Shown: piece by piece, positions 35,090 through 42,198 of the stretch
How the letters are laid out: each line of letters starts with the position of its first letter
Position numbering within the stretch: position 1 is the first letter of the stretch
Source of the DNA: an uncultured Aureispira sp.
Lineage (GTDB): Bacteria > Bacteroidota > Bacteroidia > Chitinophagales > Saprospiraceae
Reading direction: 5' to 3'
Assembly (NCBI GenBank): GCA_905480075.1
Contig: CAJQOX010000054.1
Span: 1 to 42,198, forward strand
Length of the DNA stretch: 42,198 nucleotides
Made by a program: the position numbers and the translations under genes
The notes under the pieces: model-generated
What the model saw: only the letters and a program-made list of their open reading frames with translations
Database searches by the model: none
What the model was told of the DNA's origin: nothing

Positions 35090-35142
<53 letters not shown>

Positions 35143-35151
35143 TAAAAAAGC

Positions 35152-36342
35152 TTATAAAAAGCATTTGCCATCCCCTCTGTAGGTAGGTATTTTTTCGACA
35201 ACTTCACCATTTTGGAGGAGGAGTAAATGGTTGAATCTTTCACAGAGTTCCCCTGCCTTGCTATGTCTCAAAAAAACAGGGTCCCCTATCTTCAGGTTTT
35301 CCTCTCCTTTGTAGATCAGAGGAGTTTGAACCTCTCCGGCCATTTCATTGACATAAAAGCTACAACCTTCCGGCAGATAGGGCGTAGGCAATTTGTCGGC
35401 CCCCAAAGCCCCTGAAGCCACATAGCCACCTCCGAGGCAAGTATAAACATTTTTTTGGGGTTGTCTGACAATTTCGATAGCGTAACCAGCAGCCGGGTGG
35501 TGTTTAAATTTGCCATAATTATCAAATAAGGTCGGCGTATAAAATCCAGAGCCCACAGCAATTTCAGTGACATGTTCTTCCTCTCTTGTAATTTCAATAC
35601 TACCGGTCCCTCCCCCATTGACAAAATCGAGTGAACCGACAGAATCGACAACAAGTTGAACGACTTTTTTTCTACGGGCCGAGATTTCCATGATTGAACT
35701 GGATTGCAGTAATTTAATGACTGAATTTTTTATTTTCTGTCCCTTAAAGTTATTGCCCAGTCCAGCAATCTGAGCTTCATACCCCATAACACCTTTAAGC
35801 GAAACAAAAGGAAAGTCAGCAAGTCTGTCCAGATATTCTTTGGCGGAAGCCACAGAATTTACAGAAGAACGATACACACCAAAATACAAGCCGGGAAATT
35901 TCGAAGACATATCGAGATCCAGGCAGACAGGGATTATTACCTTACGTTGTTTTCCGATATCATTGATTCTTTGAAGATGTTCAACCTTGTCGGTCATCAG
36001 GTAAATCTTTTTACCTTTTTTGATATGTTCCGCTACCATCATGATATGTTCGGGATGACAGGTCGGATACGCAACGAGCAGATCATCAAAACCTAAAGAA
36101 GCGAGCCAGGCAGCTTCCGGAGCAGTAAAGCACATTATTCCCTGATATTGCGGATCGTACTCAAGAATTCTTTTCATCAGGGAGACCGATCGGAGTGATT
36201 TGGAAGCGATTCGTATTTTTTTATCTTTTGCACGGGAGAGGATATCTTTGACATTGCGATCGAATAGATCGAGATCTACGAAGGCAAAAGGCTTGGGTTG
36301 GCCTTGAAAAGCATTTTTATAAAAAGAGTAAGTAGGTAGCAT
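35152..36342 (-). CDS. DSD1 / D-threonine-aldolase-like PLP enzyme (alanine racemase N-terminal fold)
   Basis: A fold-type III PLP enzyme of about 396 residues. The PLP lysine is in RIASKSLRS (K48 from the ATG), the barrel shows GYEAQIAG, FVNGGGTGSIE and the C-terminal FRHSKAGELCERFN matches the zinc-binding His/Cys tail of D-serine dehydratase (DSD1) type and related 'amino acid deaminase/aldolase' proteins. The frame is open from a TTG at 36360, but the ATG at 36342 (MLPTYSFYK) is the better start. It sits 54 bp after the ceramidase-like gene, so the two are likely cotranscribed. The physiological D-amino or hydroxy-amino acid substrate is unknown. Confidence 0.85.
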   Translation of the reverse strand: MLPTYSFYKNAFQGQPKPFAFVDLDLFDRNVKDILSRAKDKKIRIASKSLRSVSLMKRILEYDPQYQGIMCFTAPEAAWLASLGFDDLLVAYPTCHPEHIMMVAEHIKKGKKIYLMTDKVEHLQRINDIGKQRKVIIPVCLDLDMSSKFPGLYFGVYRSSVNSVASAKEYLDRLADFPFVSLKGVMGYEAQIAGLGNNFKGQKIKNSVIKLLQSSSIMEISARRKKVVQLVVDSVGSLDFVNGGGTGSIEITREEEHVTEIAVGSGFYTPTLFDNYGKFKHHPAAGYAIEIVRQPQKNVYTCLGGGYVASGALGADKLPTPYLPEGCSFYVNEMAGEVQTPLIYKGEENLKIGDPVFLRHSKAGELCERFNHLLLLQNGEVVEKIPTYRGDGKCFL

Positions 36343-36396
36343 GATAATATTAAAAGACAAAAAATAAAAAACAATAAAAACAAGAGGAGAAAGAAA

Positions 36397-38190
36397 TCAT
36401 TCTTCCTCATCCGGACCTTTAATCAATTTTTTTTCAGCCTCTTCAAGCTGAGCAAGTATACCTAGGTCATCCATCCCCGTCCAGATATCCTTCATTTTAA
36501 ACAAAGAAGGTTTCTGGGAGAATTTTTTTCTGTCCTCCGGGGCTTTAAGTAATTCTTCAGCCATCTCTTTAAATTTCATCTGATAGGCAGCGAGGGTCCA
36601 TTTTCCAAAAAGCGTATGCCCCCCTTCATAAAGTTGCAGACGGTATTCTTCGTAGGTAGTAATATACCCTGCATAAGAATTGGCATAAGGAGAAATAATC
36701 ACTTCTGACACCCCCCTTTCTTCGAGCACATTGGCCACTGTTTTCCGTAGCCTTGCCGCAGCGACAGTAGTAATTTCTGCCGGGATACCAACAATAGCAA
36801 TCTCCCCTACAATAAAGAGTTGCAAAGGGAGTCTTTTAGGAACCCATGGTGTTTTTTTTCCATAACCCACTTTATTGGCAAATTTAATAAACTTGACAGA
36901 GGGATCAAAAAAGCCCGGAACAACCAATTTTTCGGGATGAGCCGCCCCGGCAGTAACCCCTGTTTCATGATTTATAATTATCGCTTTAGGATGATGGGCA
37001 TTATAATAATCCATGACCTTTCTTTGTCTTTCGGGGTCTTTGCTTAACCTGGCTGAAAGCACTTCGACCGAACGAATAGTGCCGAGCACCATACGCACAG
37101 CATTTCCAACAATTTTGGCAGCCCCCTGCCCATCCGTAGTACCTTCCAAAAAGGACATCCCCCAGGCTGGCTGCGAAGTAGTTTCGTGTTTCAGTCCGCC
37201 GGTATAAAACTCATCTATTGCAACATCAGACATATCCGTATACATCATCATATAATCAATGCCCCCTTGAATTTTTTTACCAATTTTGGCAGCAGAATGG
37301 TAAATGTCCCTGGCTTTTTCGAATTGAAGCTTGCCATTATAGTCTGCCGATTCGTAATCATCTTCAAATTTACCCCTGAACTCCCTGTTTTTTCTGTCCC
37401 ATATAAAGTTGGGGCTGATATCCCCTGTAGCATCCTGGGCAAAGGAAGTAACAATATCGTCTTTGGAATTATTTTTATTCTGGAGATATTTTTCAAAATA
37501 ATCTGCAGCATATCCTTTATTGTCGTAGCAAACTTTTTTGTATCTGTTGGACACAGAAGTCGTGTGAACACCGAACCAATTGATAGACCCTATGGGATTG
37601 TTGTTCTCATCATCAAACCGGAGCAGCTTCATCGTTCTGTCAGCGGCAAGGTGGCGTTTTTTGAGAGGGACCCTGACCCCTATTTCAGGATTTTTGTTAT
37701 AAGCTTTGACCGATCGGTTAAAGCAAATTTCTGCATCCTTGTCGAAGGCTCCTTTATGGTGTGTAATTTTACCTGGTTTAAGATTTTTATCGGCCGAAAC
37801 GATTGCCTCAATAATAGCATCGGAATACCTGAGGTAGACTTCTTCCTGAAAGCCGGGCATCGTAAAGTTATATGCAAGATGTTGCGTGTACCCTCCTGCA
37901 GCAGAATGAGTATGTTGAGCCGTAATCATAACATTGGCATTGGAATATCCCAAAGCGGGATAATTAATCTCAAGTTGTTGAATAACCCTTGCTTTTAAGT
38001 AAGTAGTGGAAAAGCAAAAATCTGCATTAATAAAAACAATTTTAGCTCCTTCCGATTCTATGACAAAGGCCCTTGCAAACTGAGGAGTCTCCACTCCTTC
38101 TATTTTATGGAAGTGCATTCCATAACCGAGCATTCCGTTCCCTTCTTTAAAAAAGGTCATTTCGACCTTTGACACCCCTATTTTATACAT
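36397..38190 (-). CDS. Neutral/alkaline ceramidase-family hydrolase, without signal peptide
   Basis: A 597-residue amidohydrolase. Neutral ceramidases split ceramide into sphingosine and fatty acid using one zinc ion and a serine. Seen: AQHTHS with H93 and H95, VHTTSV with H209, GDISPN with S259 in the position of the catalytic serine, and near the C-terminus NSYAGYITTYEEY and LYEGGHTLFG, which carry the Glu and Tyr zinc ligands. The C-terminal Ig-like domain of the larger secreted enzymes is missing, and the N-terminus (MYKIGVSKVEMTFFKEGNG) is not a signal peptide, so the enzyme appears cytoplasmic. It is the first gene of a unit with the PLP enzyme. Real substrates may be other N-acyl lipids. 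Confidence 0.88.
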   Translation of the reverse strand: MYKIGVSKVEMTFFKEGNGMLGYGMHFHKIEGVETPQFARAFVIESEGAKIVFINADFCFSTTYLKARVIQQLEINYPALGYSNANVMITAQHTHSAAGGYTQHLAYNFTMPGFQEEVYLRYSDAIIEAIVSADKNLKPGKITHHKGAFDKDAEICFNRSVKAYNKNPEIGVRVPLKKRHLAADRTMKLLRFDDENNNPIGSINWFGVHTTSVSNRYKKVCYDNKGYAADYFEKYLQNKNNSKDDIVTSFAQDATGDISPNFIWDRKNREFRGKFEDDYESADYNGKLQFEKARDIYHSAAKIGKKIQGGIDYMMMYTDMSDVAIDEFYTGGLKHETTSQPAWGMSFLEGTTDGQGAAKIVGNAVRMVLGTIRSVEVLSARLSKDPERQRKVMDYYNAHHPKAIIINHETGVTAGAAHPEKLVVPGFFDPSVKFIKFANKVGYGKKTPWVPKRLPLQLFIVGEIAIVGIPAEITTVAAARLRKTVANVLEERGVSEVIISPYANSYAGYITTYEEYRLQLYEGGHTLFGKWTLAAYQMKFKEMAEELLKAPEDRKKFSQKPSLFKMKDIWTGMDDLGILAQLEEAEKKLIKGPDEEE

Positions 38191-38344
38191 TTGATAATGA
38201 TTCGAAAATATTAATAAAAAAAAAATTACTGGATAGATTCCCGAATAGGAACACTACAAAAACCGTGACAAAGATTGAATAAATATTTAATTAAATAAAT
38301 TATTTTCAAAAAAAAACATAAACTATATTATCATATTAAAAATA

Positions 38345-38376
38345 TTTGCTTTTTCAATAAAAAAAATATAAATTTA
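38345..38376 (+). promoter_or_regulatory. Candidate Bacteroidota promoter for the TPR gene
   Basis: TTTG at 38345-38348, 20 bp spacing, then TAAATTTA at 38369-38376 (seven of eight to TAnnTTTG counting free positions). The spacing fits the consensus and predicts a leader of about 50 bases before the ATG at 38435. Confidence 0.5.
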
Positions 38377-38434
38377 TGGATTAGTTAAAAATTATCCCAT
38401 TACTTATTATTCACTCTCTTAAAACAAAAAAATA

Positions 38435-40138
38435 ATGACTTTTAAATTAGAGGATTTACAAGAAACTCTTGACAAAAAAGATTATGAAGAATTGAAAAAA
38501 AATTCTGAAATTTTTGTTGAGGAAAATCCAAAGAATTCCAAAGGCTATGTTTATCTGGGGAAAGCAAGTCTTAAACTTTTTGATACTGAAAGAGCACGAC
38601 ATTCTTTTTACAAGGCGCAGGATTTTGACCCGAATGATCTTGAACCGACCTATTATCTGGCACAGATAGCTATAGCAGAAAAGGATTTGGCTATGGCAAA
38701 AGCTTTATACCGTTCAATTTTGAGGTCAGATGCAGATAATGCCATGGCACTTGAAGGAATCGGTGATATATACTTTATGGAGGAAAATTATTCTTCCGCT
38801 ATAGAGTCCTTTAAAAACCTGTTAGGGAAAGGTATAAAATCTAATGGTGCCATTTTAAAGACGGCACAAGCCTATCTGATACTTAAAGAAATTGAAGAGG
38901 GGCTCAAATTTCTGGAAGAGAATGAGCCTGAGACCTTTGATGAAGGGATCACCCTTACCAAAAGAAGTATTTTAATGACTTTGAAAAAGGACGAAGAAGC
39001 GAGAAAGGTTACAGAAGCCTTGCACAAAAATGTTCCTGGCAAGATCTTATACATTCTTGAATCTGCCGCTTTTTACGAAAATGACGAAGAGTATAAAAAA
39101 GCAGAAGCTTTATGTACAAAGGCTTTAGAACTTGATATCCCCGAAGACGAAAAATATGATGCCTATTTCCGCAGGGCAAACAATCGTCTCAAGCTGGAAG
39201 ATGACAAAGGTGCCCTCTCGGATTTTGACGAGTCAATAAAGTTGAATCCCTCATCTTACCTATATAAAAAGAGGGCTGATTTAAGAATGAAGGCAAAAGA
39301 TTTCAAAGGCGCCTTATCTGACCTTAACAAAGCAATAGAGGAGGATAAAAGTTCCGATAATTATCAGGCGAGGGGACATTTGTATCACAAAGCCAAGAAG
39401 TATGATAAAGCAATAGAGGATTTTACAAGGATACTAAAAATGAACAAAGCCGACTCCGAGGGGTATTATGGTCTTGGAATGGCAATGTATGCAAAAGGAG
39501 AAAAAGGCAAGGCATTGACTTATCTACAAAAAGCAGAGACTTTTGGCCACCACAAGGCAAAGAAGACTTTATTAAGTAAGTTTCCCGGTCCTACAATTAA
39601 ACTACAGGAGCGGTCAAAGCAAAAATTCATGCAAGAGTTTGAGCCTGAATTTTCGTCGAATGCGTCTTCAACTATATTAAAAAAAGCCTTCGGAAAACTA
39701 TGGGTGCCGGATATTGACAAACTCGTATTGTCGATGGCTGATGAAATTGCGAAATATCCGAAGAGTTTAGTTGAAAAAGTACTCAGGTTATCTGCACAGG
39801 ATATGCTTTTAATAACAGCGGAAGGTATTTTGTTTTTCCAGGCAGATGATGATCCAATTGAAGCTTTTTACAAGATTGAAATGGAATCTCCACATTCGAT
39901 GACAATCGAGTTGCAACCTGCAAAAGGAGGAGAAAGAAGCCGGATGAAATTATATGAGAGCAATGGTTCTTTAGTAGTTAACTATCCTCTTGAAGACAGC
40001 TATGACACAGCACCGAGATACTACAGCCCTGTAGAACAGGACGGTATCACAGAAAACCAAAAAACACGGTTGGAGACTAAGGTTCTCGACGTAAAATATC
40101 TTGATTCTATAGAGGAATTCATTAATGGAATTGCTTAA
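38435..40138 (+). CDS. Tetratricopeptide-repeat protein with unknown C-terminal domain
   Basis: A 567-residue cytoplasmic protein (no signal peptide). Residues about 4-385 are ten or so TPR units, recognisable by GYVYLGKASLKL, YYLAQIAIAEKDLAMAKALY, YDAYFRRANNRLKLEDDKGALSDFDESIKLNPSS and GYYGLGMAMYAKGEKGKALTYLQKA. The last 160 residues form a separate alpha/beta domain (FGKLWVPDIDKL, DMLLITAEGILFFQADDDPIEAFYKIE) that I do not recognise. It precedes the large coiled-coil/beta protein by 150 bp on the same strand. Adjacency suggests a joint role such as a chaperone or scaffold, but this is only inference. Confidence 0.82.
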   Translation: MTFKLEDLQETLDKKDYEELKKNSEIFVEENPKNSKGYVYLGKASLKLFDTERARHSFYKAQDFDPNDLEPTYYLAQIAIAEKDLAMAKALYRSILRSDADNAMALEGIGDIYFMEENYSSAIESFKNLLGKGIKSNGAILKTAQAYLILKEIEEGLKFLEENEPETFDEGITLTKRSILMTLKKDEEARKVTEALHKNVPGKILYILESAAFYENDEEYKKAEALCTKALELDIPEDEKYDAYFRRANNRLKLEDDKGALSDFDESIKLNPSSYLYKKRADLRMKAKDFKGALSDLNKAIEEDKSSDNYQARGHLYHKAKKYDKAIEDFTRILKMNKADSEGYYGLGMAMYAKGEKGKALTYLQKAETFGHHKAKKTLLSKFPGPTIKLQERSKQKFMQEFEPEFSSNASSTILKKAFGKLWVPDIDKLVLSMADEIAKYPKSLVEKVLRLSAQDMLLITAEGILFFQADDDPIEAFYKIEMESPHSMTIELQPAKGGERSRMKLYESNGSLVVNYPLEDSYDTAPRYYSPVEQDGITENQKTRLETKVLDVKYLDSIEEFINGIA

Positions 40139-40288
40139 ATAATCTTTCACAGATAATTCAAAATACAATATTCTAAGCTACCCGTTAAGAATTTGGTTAT
40201 TTGATTATCAGAATCATCATTACAGGTAATTCTACCCAATGAATTTACCTTATTAAATTAATTTAAAAACAAAATAAACTAAATAAAT

Positions 40289-42130
40289 ATGGCAGCCGGA
40301 ATAGAAAGAATTCAGGAAATGTTCACAAAAGCACAGAATATAATTGAAAATGGCAAAACAATAAGAAGTGAAGTTGAGTCAGGCATTCAAGATGTCCAAA
40401 CTGTATATGATACTGCAATGGCTACGGCTCAAAATATTGATCAGGGGATAGACACTTTTAAAGCCACCTGTGAAAACCCTGATGCAGCAAAGCTTGTTGA
40501 AATGTTTGAGAAGGCAAAAGAGATAAAGGGAAATGTATCTGATATCAGAACTCAAATAAATGACATTTATACCAAAGGCAAAGACATCATCGACAAATTA
40601 GAAGAAATGTATGATGACGGAACAGATATCATTAAAGAATTACAAAACTGGCGACAGATCAAAAAAGAGATTGAAAAACAACTCGATGATACCAAACTCA
40701 AGATTCTTACTGCCTTAAAATCCTGTCAGAATCTGGCAAAAAGTATACCCGACAGTGAAGATTGGAAAGAAATGGCCAGCGCAATATCTACTGTTAAAGG
40801 TATAGATATGATGAGTTCTGCAGGCTATGCCAAAATAAAAGAGGCCATTACAAATGCGGTTAAACCTGATACCTTACCCAATTGGTTCAGCAGTTCTGAA
40901 CATGCAAATGTTGATGCATTCAAAGAAGACTTCCATAACGAAATAGAAAAAAGACTTGAAAAATTGCTGGAAGGAGCACAGGAATATGTTCTTCAATCCG
41001 AGGCGTGGAAAAAAATAGAGCAAATACAGACTACCATTAATACCGTAATGGAAACCCTTGCAGATTTAAAACTTACAGGAAGCAGGAGTAAATCCAAAGG
41101 CCTTGATCTTGAAACCTATGTAACAAAATGGATGTCTATTATTGATGATTTTGCCAAAGAAAAACTAGGTGAGATCTTTGAAAGCGCCGATCAGCTTATA
41201 TCAGCAATGGGTCCTGGAGTTAAAATAGCAGAAACGCTATTCAAATCTTTCAGAATTGCCAAAGAATTTGAGAAAGCACTACAGGATGTACCTGATTCAC
41301 TGGATCCTTTTATCGCCAAGCACGGTGGAGGGACACATGTTTTCTACGACAACAAGCGGGTTAATCTATTCAAATTTGAAGTAAAAGTTCCTATTGCCTC
41401 AATTGGATGGATTTCTGCCACCTTCAGTGCGGGGATCGAATCGCATCTGATAGTCAATCTATCGGTGACCGGGCAGCTTTACAACTTTATGAAAGATAGT
41501 GAAACTAAGATTGCCGATGGTTCAGTAAACGGAGGAATCACCCTACATCTTAGCGGACATATTGGACTCGGAGTTGATTTATTAGGAATTGTTCAGGGAG
41601 ATATCATCGCCCGTCTACGCTCGACCTTAGGGATAGAACAAGCAAAAGGAACCTTTAGCCTGACAAAAACCACAAGTGATCCTCTAAAAGGTGGATTAGC
41701 CGTTGGAGGAAATGCTACGGCCAAATTTCAGCTTAACGGTGAGCTGGTTCTCAAGATTCAGGTTTCTACCTTTGTGGGCCTTATAATCAAAGCTGTTGCA
41801 TCATTAGCCGGGCGGCCTGCACCCAAGCTAAATGCTGAAACTATAATTGGTTCAATGGTGATCTATGAAGCAAGTAAGAATTTGGAATTCAACACAACGC
41901 TACATTATGACAACAGTATTTTGCCTGACTTTAACGAGATCAATCAGAAAATACGTGAGATTGGAAACATTTCAGAAATTGCGAGAACCAAGATCCTCGA
42001 AAAAATAGAAGGGATATTCGGCACTAAAAATCAGCTGAAAGAATCCGCTCAGGGAGCACCTATTACGGATGAAGAAATGGCAGATCTCAAAGCGTCATTG
42101 CAATTTTCTCAGGAAGCGGCAACAAATTAA
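40289..42130 (+). CDS. Large coiled-coil plus beta-domain protein, unknown
   Basis: Unrecognised, 613 residues, no signal peptide or cysteine-rich motif. Residues 1-345 are strongly helical with amphipathic heptads (coiled-coil; IQDVQTVYDTAMATAQNIDQ, IKKEIEKQLDDTKLKIL). Residues about 350-540 change to alternating hydrophobic/polar strands rich in Gly and Ser (SATFSAGIESHLIVNLSVTG, GGITLHLSGHIGLGVDLLG, GGLAVGGNATAKFQLNGELVLKIQV), like an amphipathic beta-sheet or barrel. A short helical tail follows. Helices plus a possible membrane-active sheet with no export signal recalls pore-forming or injected cargo proteins, but I have no sequence evidence for that. The next gene starts at 42182. Confidence 0.7.
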   Translation: MAAGIERIQEMFTKAQNIIENGKTIRSEVESGIQDVQTVYDTAMATAQNIDQGIDTFKATCENPDAAKLVEMFEKAKEIKGNVSDIRTQINDIYTKGKDIIDKLEEMYDDGTDIIKELQNWRQIKKEIEKQLDDTKLKILTALKSCQNLAKSIPDSEDWKEMASAISTVKGIDMMSSAGYAKIKEAITNAVKPDTLPNWFSSSEHANVDAFKEDFHNEIEKRLEKLLEGAQEYVLQSEAWKKIEQIQTTINTVMETLADLKLTGSRSKSKGLDLETYVTKWMSIIDDFAKEKLGEIFESADQLISAMGPGVKIAETLFKSFRIAKEFEKALQDVPDSLDPFIAKHGGGTHVFYDNKRVNLFKFEVKVPIASIGWISATFSAGIESHLIVNLSVTGQLYNFMKDSETKIADGSVNGGITLHLSGHIGLGVDLLGIVQGDIIARLRSTLGIEQAKGTFSLTKTTSDPLKGGLAVGGNATAKFQLNGELVLKIQVSTFVGLIIKAVASLAGRPAPKLNAETIIGSMVIYEASKNLEFNTTLHYDNSILPDFNEINQKIREIGNISEIARTKILEKIEGIFGTKNQLKESAQGAPITDEEMADLKASLQFSQEAATN

Positions 42131-42181
42131 AACCCTTGTCCTGTTAAACTATTAAATTAAAAATTAAAAACTAAATATATA

Positions 42182-42198
42182 ATGAAAGCAAAATTAAA
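42182..42198 (+). CDS. Start of a further gene (truncated by window edge)
   Basis: ATG at 42182 begins MKAKL and runs out of the window. The leader AAACTAAATATATAATG closely resembles AAACTAAATAAATATG before the gene at 40289, which supports a real start and a related arrangement of genes. Product unknown. Confidence 0.3.

Noticed and set aside
37186-37998. Plus-strand frame of 270 codons
   Set aside because: Antisense to the ceramidase-family gene, which has all expected motifs; the antisense frame is a by-product of its codon use.

Overview
The window is an AT-rich stretch of a Bacteroidota chromosome. I infer this from a SusC-like TonB-dependent receptor with a carboxypeptidase-regulatory N-terminal domain, TPR-CHAT, DUF3667, DUF2147 and GSxxDAG-free 'DLGAGS' methyltransferase families, and several upstream boxes matching the Bacteroidota -7 consensus TAnnTTTG. 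The gene mix and the intergenic repeats would suit Saprospiria/Chitinophagia-like lineages, but the sequence does not settle the order. No rRNA, tRNA, CRISPR array, integrase, transposase or prophage gene was found; this looks like ordinary chromosome with some accessory genes.

Layout. 1-2.7 kb: the 3' end of hisS (+), then a minus-strand pair of an outer-membrane beta-barrel protein and lipoyl synthase lipA. 3.0-6.3 kb: TonB-dependent receptor and a SAM methyltransferase (+). 6.35-6.75 kb: a gene-free stretch carrying composite repeats. 6.7-9.8 kb: an exported TPR-CHAT protein (-) whose usual catalytic histidine is glutamine. 10.0-16.2 kb (+): a small membrane protein, NAD-dependent DNA ligase ligA preceded by a strong hairpin, a YbjN/CesT-like protein, and two tandem paralogous membrane histidine kinases, one with a receiver domain. 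16.4-22.9 kb (+): a TrpF-fold protein that has lost both catalytic residues, an MsbA-type ABC exporter, a membrane-anchored J-domain protein coupled to a small membrane protein, mutL and a DUF2147 protein. 22.9-24.0 kb (-): a small membrane protein and a membrane-anchored protein with a caspase/CHAT-like His/Cys arrangement. 24.5-28.7 kb: aldo/keto reductase, DEDDh exonuclease, YfcC-family transporter and DUF3667 protein. 28.7-38.2 kb (-): LRR protein, LOG-family nucleotide hydrolase with a clear terminator, a lactone-oxidase-like flavoenzyme, an old-yellow-enzyme homologue, a DSD1/D-threonine-aldolase-like PLP enzyme and a neutral-ceramidase homologue. 38.4-42.2 kb (+): a TPR protein, a large unrecognised coiled-coil plus beta-rich protein, and the first codons of a further gene.

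How it fits together. Much is housekeeping (translation, lipoylation, DNA replication and mismatch repair). The envelope is represented by the receptor, the exporter and several anchored proteins. Minus-strand genes from 32 to 38 kb make a redox/PLP/amidohydrolase neighbourhood that may be a small catabolic cluster. The least explained items are (i) two intergenic regions 28 kb apart that share a GC-rich structured repeat of about 110 bp and a second heptamer-array module which is inverted between them, and (ii) the TPR plus coiled-coil/beta-domain gene pair at the right edge. I do not see a complete, recognisable new defence or secretion system inside the window.
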